Assembly (NCBI GenBank): GCA_017516885.1
Contig: JAFXAR010000028.1
Location: forward strand, 1-38,391
DNA from: Bacteroidaceae bacterium
GTDB lineage: Bacteria; Bacteroidota; Bacteroidia; Bacteroidales; Bacteroidaceae
Reading direction: 5' to 3'
DNA: 38,391 nucleotides
Numbering within the stretch: the first letter of the stretch is position 1; each line of letters begins with the position of its first letter. The notes under the pieces are model-generated. The model did not search any database. It was given only the letters and a program-made list of their open reading frames with translations, and had not been told where the DNA came from. This document shows positions 33,410 to 38,391 of the stretch, piece by piece. The translations under genes and the position numbers were made by a program.

Positions 33410-35041
33410 CTTTCTCTCCAGTTCCTGCAGCTCTTCCATTTTCTTTGTTGCCAGGAACTCGTAGACGCCGCAAAGATGCTCGCGCACCTTGCCATGGCCG
33501 AACTCATAAACTTTGGTAACGAGACCATCAAGAAAATCACGGTCGTGGCTTACACACACAAGCGTTCCGTCAAAGTCCTGCAGCGCCTGCTTGAGAATAT
33601 CCTTGGTTTTAAGGTCGAGGTGGTTCGTAGGCTCGTCAAGAATAAGAAGGTTCACAGGTTCAAGCAGCAGTTTCATAAGCGCAAGACGAGTGCGCTCGCC
33701 GCCCGACAGCACCTTCACCTTTTTGGCGCTCGCCTCGCCGCCAAACATAAATGCGCCAAGGAGGTCGCGTATCTTATTGCGAATATCGCCCTTAGCCACA
33801 TCGTCTATGGTTTGGAACACAGTCAGTTCCTCGTCAAGCAGCGAAGCCTGATTCTGCGCAAAGTACCCAATCTGCACATTATGCCCCAGCTGCAGCGAGC
33901 CCTCATGCTCAAGTTCCTTCATTATGCATTTCACAAGCGTTGACTTTCCTTCGCCGTTGCGCCCCACAAACGCCACCTTGTCGCCGCGCTCAATGGTAAG
34001 AGTGGCGTTTGAGAATATCCGCTTTTCGCCAAAAGCCTTGCCCACCCCTTCCATAATTACCGGGTACTGGCCGGAGCGGGGCGATGGCGGGAACTTAAGG
34101 CGCAATGCCGATGTATCCTCCTCATCCACCTCAATTATCTCAAGTTTCTCAAGCATCTTCACACGGCTCTGCACCTGCAGGGTCTTTGAATAAGTGCCCT
34201 TGAAGCGTTCAATAAAGTCCTTTGTCTCCTGAATCATCTTCTGTTGCTCCTCCCACTGCTTCATCTGCTGCTGGCGGCGTTCGGCACGCAGCACAAGATA
34301 CTGCGAGTAGTTCACCTTGTAGTCATATATGCGCCCCATAGTAACCTCAATGGTGCGGGTTGTTATATTGTCAACAAATTTCCTGTCGTGGCTTATCACA
34401 ACAACCGCCTTGCCATTGCTTATGAGGAACTCCTCAAGCCACCCTATGGACTCAATGTCCAAATGGTTCGTAGGCTCGTCGAGCAGCAGCACATCGGGAT
34501 TCCTCAGCAGCATCTTGGCCAGTTCAATGCGCATGCGCCATCCGCCGCTGAACTCGCTTGTCTGACGGCCAAAGTCGGAGCGCTCAAAGCCAAGGCCAAG
34601 CAGCGTCTTCTCCACATCCTCCTCAAAGTGGGTCATATCAATCGCATAGAACTTCTCGCTCTTGGTAGCCACCTCCTCAATAAGAGCCATATACTCGTCG
34701 CTCTCATAATCAGTGCGCGTTGCAAGCTCCCCGTTCAGACGGTCAAGTTCGGCCTCCATCTCATAAAGATGCGCAAAAGCCTGCGAAGCCTCCTCAAAAA
34801 CCGTGCGTCCGTCCTCAGTCATAAGATGCTGCGGCAGATAGGCTATGACTGTATCCTTTGGGGCAGACACCGTGCCGCGAGTGGCCGTGCGCACTCCTGC
34901 AAGAATCTTCAGGAGCGTGCTCTTGCCCGCACCATTCTTGCCCATGAGCGCAATCCTGTCCTTCTCATTTATCACAAACGACACATCGCTGAAAAGCGCC
35001 GAGCCGCCAAACTCCACCGTCAAGCCATCAACAGAAACCAT
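33407..35041 (-). CDS. ABC-F family ATPase
   Basis: A 544-residue soluble protein with two ABC ATPase domains and no membrane segment, as in ABC-F translation factors (EttA/YdiF/Uup superfamily), which bind the ribosome. Domain 1: Walker A GKNGAGKST at 34-42, signature FSGGWRMRIELAKMLL, Walker B VLLLDEPTNHLD. An arginine and glutamine-rich helical linker (RAERRQQQMKQWEEQQKM) follows and is the usual tRNA-contacting arm. Domain 2: GRNGEGKST, LSGGERTRLALMKLLL, LLILDEPTNHLD. The tail KKMEELQELERK is short. Transcribed from its own promoter, divergently from the second ABC-F gene. Whether it is housekeeping or protects against an antibiotic cannot be decided from sequence. Confidence 0.92.
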   Translation of the reverse strand: MVSVDGLTVEFGGSALFSDVSFVINEKDRIALMGKNGAGKSTLLKILAGVRTATRGTVSAPKDTVIAYLPQHLMTEDGRTVFEEASQAFAHLYEMEAELDRLNGELATRTDYESDEYMALIEEVATKSEKFYAIDMTHFEEDVEKTLLGLGFERSDFGRQTSEFSGGWRMRIELAKMLLRNPDVLLLDEPTNHLDIESIGWLEEFLISNGKAVVVISHDRKFVDNITTRTIEVTMGRIYDYKVNYSQYLVLRAERRQQQMKQWEEQQKMIQETKDFIERFKGTYSKTLQVQSRVKMLEKLEIIEVDEEDTSALRLKFPPSPRSGQYPVIMEGVGKAFGEKRIFSNATLTIERGDKVAFVGRNGEGKSTLVKCIMKELEHEGSLQLGHNVQIGYFAQNQASLLDEELTVFQTIDDVAKGDIRNKIRDLLGAFMFGGEASAKKVKVLSGGERTRLALMKLLLEPVNLLILDEPTNHLDLKTKDILKQALQDFDGTLVCVSHDRDFLDGLVTKVYEFGHGKVREHLCGVYEFLATKKMEELQELERK

Positions 35042-35100
35042 ATAATATTCTTAAAAGCTATTTTTATTAAATTCTCCCCTATACACACGTTTAGAGAGTG

Positions 35101-35132
35101 CAAAGTTACTCAATTTTCCGCAACGTAGCAAA
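35101..35132 (-). promoter_or_regulatory. Promoter of the 33407 ABC-F gene
   Basis: On the - strand TTTG (35132-35129), 20 bases, TAACTTTG (35108-35101): a full match to the Bacteroidota consensus. The expected start is about 50 bases ahead of the ATG. Confidence 0.75.
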
Positions 35133-35150
35133 CGGGCGGCAACGGGCGGC
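35131..35150. repeat. Tandem 10-mer, two copies
   Basis: AACGGGCGGC occurs twice in a row. Bases 35133-35150 also pair with 35157-35174 (14 of 18 positions) around a six-base AAAAAC loop, giving an imperfect GC-rich hairpin between the two divergent promoters. Confidence 0.7.
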
Positions 35151-35166
35151 AAAAACGCCTCCCGCT

Positions 35167-35198
35167 GTTGCCCGATAAGCATTTTCTTGTTATCTTCG
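35167..35198 (+). promoter_or_regulatory. Probable promoter of the Uup-like ABC-F gene
   Basis: GTTG (35167-35170), 20 bases, TATCTTCG (35191-35198). It departs from consensus at one base in each box. It lies 24 bases before the ATG. The -33 box is inside the right arm of the imperfect hairpin at 35133-35174. Confidence 0.5.
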
Positions 35199-35222
35199 CG
35201 AATATTTAATGCAAAGAGAATT

Positions 35223-37091
35223 ATGGCAATAGACCTTCAGATAGAAAACATCTCAAAAAGTTTTGGCGACCTTGTGCTTTTCAGCGACATATCCTTTACA
35301 GTTGAAGAGCGCCAGCGCATAGGGCTCATTGCCCGCAACGGCAAGGGGAAGAGCACCTTGCTGAAGATTCTTGCAGGGGAAGAGCCCATGGACAGCGGCA
35401 AAATCACACTTCGCGGCGGGATACGCATGGGCTACCTTGAACAGGAACCCGACTTTGACGGCAGCCTCACAGTTATTGAGGCCTGCATGCAGCGCAACAG
35501 CGAAAAGGCCGGCATAATCGCACGTTACGAGAAGGCCACAACAAGCGGCAGCAGTGATGAACTGCAGCACCTCATGGAGGAGATGGACCGTCTGCAGGCA
35601 TGGGACTACGAGACAAGGGCAAAGCAGATTCTGACAAAACTCAAGATAAAGGACCTGAACCAGCCCGTAAGAGAACTGTCCGGAGGGCAGAAGAAACGAG
35701 TTGCGCTTGCAGCCGTGCTCATAGAGCAGCCCGACCTGATGATTCTTGACGAGCCCACCAACCACCTGGACATAGAGATGGTCGAGTGGCTTGAAGATTA
35801 CCTTACGCGCATGAGCAGCAGCCTGCTAATGGTCACCCACGACCGCTACTTCCTCGACAACGTATGCAACGAAATAATTGAGATTGACGACCAGCGCACC
35901 TACCGCTACAGGGGCAACTACAGCCACTTCCTGCAGAAGCGCGATGAGCGCCTGCAGAATCTCGCGGCAGAGACAGCACGCGCGCGCAACCTCATGCGCA
36001 AGGAGCTCGACTGGATGCGCCGCCAGCCTCAGGCACGCGCCCACAAGGCAAAATACCGCATTGACGCATTCTACAAGCTCGAAGAGAAGGCCGCAGCCAT
36101 GCGCGACGACAGCAAAGTATCCCTGGAGATAAAATCGCAGTACATCGGCAACAAAATATTCGTGCTCAAGGAACTTTCAAAGGCATTCGGCGAAAAGGTC
36201 ATCACAAAGAATTTCACCTACACCTTTTCGCGCTACGAAAAATTAGGCATAATAGGCAGCAACGGCACAGGAAAGTCAACATTCATAAAGATGCTGCTCG
36301 GCAGGACACAGCCCGACAGCGGCACAATAGAGATTGGAGAAACCGTAAAATGGGGCTACTACAGCCAGGACGGCCTCACTTTCAACGAGCAGATGAAAGT
36401 AATTGACGTTGTAAAGGAGATTGCCGAAGTTATTCCAGTTGCCGGCAAAATGCTCACCGCATCGCAGTTTCTGCAGCATTTTCTTTTTGCCCCCGAAAAG
36501 CAGTACAGTTATGTGTACAAGCTCAGTGGCGGTGAAAAACGGCGACTCTACCTCTGCACCGTGCTTATGCAGAATCCAAACTTCCTTGTTCTTGACGAGC
36601 CCACCAACGACCTTGACATTGAAACACTTCAGATACTTGAGGAGTATCTGTGCGACTTCAAGGGATGCGTAATAGTAGTGAGCCACGACCGCTACTTCAT
36701 GGACAAGGTTGTAGACCATGTATTTGCATTCAACGGCGAAGGCAACATAAAGGACTTTCCCGGGAACTACACCCAATACCGCGACTGGCGCGAAGAGGAG
36801 GAGAGGACAGCAAGGGAGAATGCTGAAAAAAGCACAAAGAATGCGCAGCAGAAACAGCCGCCCCGCGATACGCAGAAGCGCAAGCTCACATTCAAGGAGC
36901 GCAAGGAATATGAAAGCCTTGAAACAGAGATAATGGCGCTTGAAGAGGAGAAGGCTGCCATTGAGCAGGCAATGTGCAGCGGCACATTAGACAACGACAC
37001 CCTGCTCAAGCACTCCATGCGCATTCAGGATGTAATAGCCCTTATTGACGAAAAGAGCATGCGCTGGTTAGAGTTGAGCGAGTTCGCATGA
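35223..37091 (+). CDS. ABC-F family ATPase, Uup-like
   Basis: From ATG 35223 the product has 622 residues; the TTG at 35187 is rejected because it would lie ahead of or within the probable -7 box. Two ABC domains: the first Walker A reads ARNGKGKST at 37-45, with alanine in place of the first glycine, then LSGGQKKRVALAAVLI and LMILDEPTNHLD; the second has GSNGTGKST, LSGGEKRRLYLCTVLM and LVLDEPTNDLD. An arginine-rich linker (RARNLMRKELDWMRRQPQAR) separates them. The C-terminal 100 residues form a charged coiled coil (KRKLTFKERKEYESLETEI), the Uup-type extension that can bind DNA or the ribosome. It is divergent from the 33407 gene and convergent with the lipoprotein remnant. Confidence 0.92.
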   Translation: MAIDLQIENISKSFGDLVLFSDISFTVEERQRIGLIARNGKGKSTLLKILAGEEPMDSGKITLRGGIRMGYLEQEPDFDGSLTVIEACMQRNSEKAGIIARYEKATTSGSSDELQHLMEEMDRLQAWDYETRAKQILTKLKIKDLNQPVRELSGGQKKRVALAAVLIEQPDLMILDEPTNHLDIEMVEWLEDYLTRMSSSLLMVTHDRYFLDNVCNEIIEIDDQRTYRYRGNYSHFLQKRDERLQNLAAETARARNLMRKELDWMRRQPQARAHKAKYRIDAFYKLEEKAAAMRDDSKVSLEIKSQYIGNKIFVLKELSKAFGEKVITKNFTYTFSRYEKLGIIGSNGTGKSTFIKMLLGRTQPDSGTIEIGETVKWGYYSQDGLTFNEQMKVIDVVKEIAEVIPVAGKMLTASQFLQHFLFAPEKQYSYVYKLSGGEKRRLYLCTVLMQNPNFLVLDEPTNDLDIETLQILEEYLCDFKGCVIVVSHDRYFMDKVVDHVFAFNGEGNIKDFPGNYTQYRDWREEEERTARENAEKSTKNAQQKQPPRDTQKRKLTFKERKEYESLETEIMALEEEKAAIEQAMCSGTLDNDTLLKHSMRIQDVIALIDEKSMRWLELSEFA

Positions 37092-37137
37092 TATGCAAAC
37101 CCGCTCAACTATTCCGTTAATGTATAGGCACACAGCC

Positions 37138-37446
37138 TTAGTGGCTCTTTCTTTTTTCATTTTCAATCTCTTCACGCACCTTCGCCCTAGACTCAGCATA
37201 AGCATCTTCAAGCTTACGAATTTCGTCCCACTCCTCATTTGTAGGGAGGCTTGTAGTCCTTATCTCCCTCCGAAGCTTTCTCCATGATTCTCTTGCCTCA
37301 ACCAATTTGTATTCATGTTCAAGCTCAGCAGGCAACAAGTTTATCTTCTCATCAAAATACCACTTGTAAGCCTCCACAACAGCCTTGCCATCTTTTTCCT
37401 CAACAGCAGTTGCAAGTTTCTCGGCAAGACCCTCCTCTATTTCCAA
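37138..37446 (-). pseudogene. 5'-truncated paralogue of the adjacent lipoprotein gene
   Basis: About 102 codons remain. The region encoding IEEGLAEKLATAVEEKDGKA then VVEAYKWY aligns with IEEEMNEKLKAAFEDKDSEA and VVEAYEWY of the 37547 gene, and a later SLPTNEEWDEIRKLEDAYAE matches KLPTNTDQEKIDKIEEEYLK. No signal peptide or ATG is present: the only usable start is a TTG at 37446, and an in-frame stop lies shortly upstream. The 44-bp terminator (37493-37536) separates it from the intact copy. It is most likely a decayed tandem duplicate without its own expression signals; a short cytoplasmic product cannot be fully excluded. Confidence 0.7.
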
Positions 37447-37492
37447 TTGTTTTATACAGATTAAACCAACTTGTTATAATTCAACAACTATA

Positions 37493-37536
37493 TTATACTA
37501 AAAAAGCGCGCCTATAGGCGCGCTTTTTTAGTATAA
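37493..37536. terminator. 44-bp perfect palindrome, bidirectional terminator
   Basis: Arms of 22 bases pair perfectly, with a GCGCGCC core and runs of six A and six T on its flanks. It ends transcription of the 37547 lipoprotein gene 11 bases after its stop and would also stop transcripts arriving from the + strand. Confidence 0.92.
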
Positions 37537-37546
37537 GGCATAAATC

Positions 37547-37912
37547 TTATTCCTCTTCCCCTTCAGCAAGCTTAGCAAGCTTCTTTAAGTACTCTTCTTC
37601 AATCTTATCTATTTTCTCCTGATCTGTATTTGTAGGGAGCTTTGCCTCACGAAGGTCCTTCTCGATAGCTCTGCGAGTCTTTTTGATTTCTTTCTGTTTA
37701 TCAGCAAATTCCTTGGTATCCTCCATCAAGTCTGTCATCTCGCCATAGTACCACTCATAAGCCTCAACTACGGCCTCGCTGTCCTTATCCTCAAAAGCTG
37801 CCTTAAGTTTCTCGTTCATTTCCTCTTCAATAGCTGCAGTCTTTTCAGCAATACCGCCACCACAGCTTACCATAGCAAAAACTGCCATCATTGCAAAAAC
37901 CAATTTCTTCAT
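37547..37912 (-). CDS. Small highly charged lipoprotein of unknown function
   Basis: A 121-residue protein. MKKLVFAMMAVFAMVSC is a lipoprotein signal peptide with the lipobox AMVSC and the modified cysteine at 17, followed by GGG. The mature part is almost all charged helix (many E, K, D and A), compatible with a coiled coil; AVVEAYEWYYGEMTDLM near 47-63 and KLPTN near 94 are the positions shared with the broken neighbour. I do not recognise a named family. It should sit in the outer or inner membrane, facing the periplasm or the outside; the usual Bacteroidota surface-export signal after the cysteine is not obvious. It is a single-gene transcript between a promoter and a strong terminator. 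Confidence 0.85.
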   Translation of the reverse strand: MKKLVFAMMAVFAMVSCGGGIAEKTAAIEEEMNEKLKAAFEDKDSEAVVEAYEWYYGEMTDLMEDTKEFADKQKEIKKTRRAIEKDLREAKLPTNTDQEKIDKIEEEYLKKLAKLAEGEEE

Positions 37913-38013
37913 AATTGTAAAATTTAAAAGGTTTATAAATAAAAAAAATAATATTCAAACTTAAATGCCACTAACAGAACCTCTATTTGTTAATATTTTT
38001 AGCATTTACATCG

Positions 38014-38044
38014 CAAATGTATTCATAAAAAATTTAAAAACAAG
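38014..38044 (-). promoter_or_regulatory. Promoter of the lipoprotein gene
   Basis: On the - strand CTTG (38044-38041), 19 bases, TACATTTG (38021-38014). The -7 box matches the Bacteroidota consensus fully. The leader would be about 90 bases. Confidence 0.6.
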
Positions 38045-38176
38045 TGTTCTCTTGTTAAAATGTGTTAAATCTAAAGTTAAATCACAAAATTATCCTTATA
38101 AATCGGGCAAAATCTGCTGAAAACTATCATTTTACCATTGAAACAGATTCTAAATAGCAGGAGCATCCCTTATTTT

Positions 38177-38207
38177 TTCGTTGTTTTCAGCAAATATAGT
38201 ACTTTTG
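38177..38207 (+). promoter_or_regulatory. Possible + strand promoter leading out of the window
   Basis: TTCG (38177-38180), 19 bases, TACTTTTG (38200-38207). The -7 box is perfect, the -33 box is one base off. It would drive whatever follows the window end. Confidence 0.4.
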
Positions 38208-38391
38208 TAAAACATATTCTAAGAAGCTGTTTAAATTTATATTGCCAAATTTTTTATAGAGCACAAAAATAGTGCAAACGAGCGCAATGTAAACTTGTTT
38301 ACAAATTGCAAAGCGAGTGCAGCCTATTTTCGCGCAAGGCAAATAGTATGTTTTTTTATTTTTTAAGGGCGCATAGCGGGCTATGCAACCG

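Larger units (their letters stand above)
37913..38391. other. 479-base non-coding end of the window
   Basis: AT-rich sequence with no credible gene. It holds the lipoprotein promoter, a promoter-like pair on the + strand, and from about 38220 a series of short dyads (GTAAAC-TT-GTTTAC inside GCAAT...ATTGC; GCATAG-CGGG-CTATGC at 38371-38386). The part from 38220 on looks like a dispersed intergenic repeat or the edge of a further element beyond the window. Confidence 0.6.

Noticed and set aside
33174-33464. Open reading frame of 96 codons on the + strand with repeated LSVFSF-like units
   Set aside because: It only translates the heptamer arrays and the terminator region, overlaps the 3' end of the ABC-F gene and has no plausible start signal or known family.
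34244-35128. Long open frame on the + strand opposite the ABC-F gene
   Set aside because: It is antisense to a clear two-domain ATPase; codon content mirrors the real gene and the translation shows no domain.
37131-37153. Possible terminator after the Uup-like gene (AGCC/GGCT stem followed by T-rich sequence)
   Set aside because: A four-pair stem is too weak to call, and it overlaps the end of the lipoprotein remnant.
38341-38391. Hairpin GCATAG-CGGG-CTATGC as a terminator
   Set aside because: On neither strand is it followed by a U-run within the visible sequence; the T-rich run lies before it on the + strand.

Overview
The window looks like a chromosomal piece of a Bacteroidales bacterium (Bacteroidota; Prevotellaceae or Bacteroidaceae-like). 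The grounds are: promoters of the Bacteroidota type (TTTG, about 20 bases, TAnnTTTG) ahead of the non-capsule genes, few purine-rich ribosome binding sites, a YwqE-type PHP protein leading the polysaccharide locus, a B12-dependent ribonucleotide reductase, and an ABC-F pair. Species cannot be read from the window.

Region 1 (about 26-29804, all on the + strand) is a surface polysaccharide (capsule or O-antigen) locus of 28 protein genes, mostly overlapping by a few bases or separated by fewer than 70. It opens with a PHP-type tyrosine phosphatase, a Wzx-type flippase, a radical SAM enzyme, a pyruvyltransferase-family protein and a deacetylase-like protein. It then holds eight GT2, one GT8 and three GT4 glycosyltransferases, one protein that may have a fucosyltransferase-like fold, five membrane O-acyltransferases, one Wzy-like polymerase, a HAD-domain protein, a nucleotidyltransferase/thymidylate-kinase-like fusion and an APH-like kinase. 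No priming transferase, Wza/Wzc export gene or nucleotide-sugar synthesis gene is visible, so these must lie elsewhere, probably upstream. A plausible division of labour is: glycosyltransferases assemble a lipid-linked repeat, acyltransferases and the pyruvyl/phospho enzymes decorate it, Wzx flips it, Wzy polymerises it, and the PHP phosphatase acts on a tyrosine kinase that is not in view.

Two places in the locus show recent rearrangement. Three GT2 genes (7224, 8220, 10254) share a nearly identical 91-codon catalytic block but have diverged C-terminal halves. A truncated DUF1016 (YhcG) gene sits between 34-bp direct repeats that duplicate the start of the next gene.

Region 2 (about 29848-37091) is housekeeping: a 42-bp palindromic terminator, then folB and nrdJ on the - strand, a non-coding stretch with heptamer repeats and a terminator, an ABC-F gene on the - strand and a divergent second ABC-F (Uup-like) gene on the + strand with promoters back to back.

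Region 3 (37092-38391) holds a small charged lipoprotein gene, a truncated copy of it behind a 44-bp palindromic terminator, and an AT-rich non-coding end with promoter-like and hairpin sequences.
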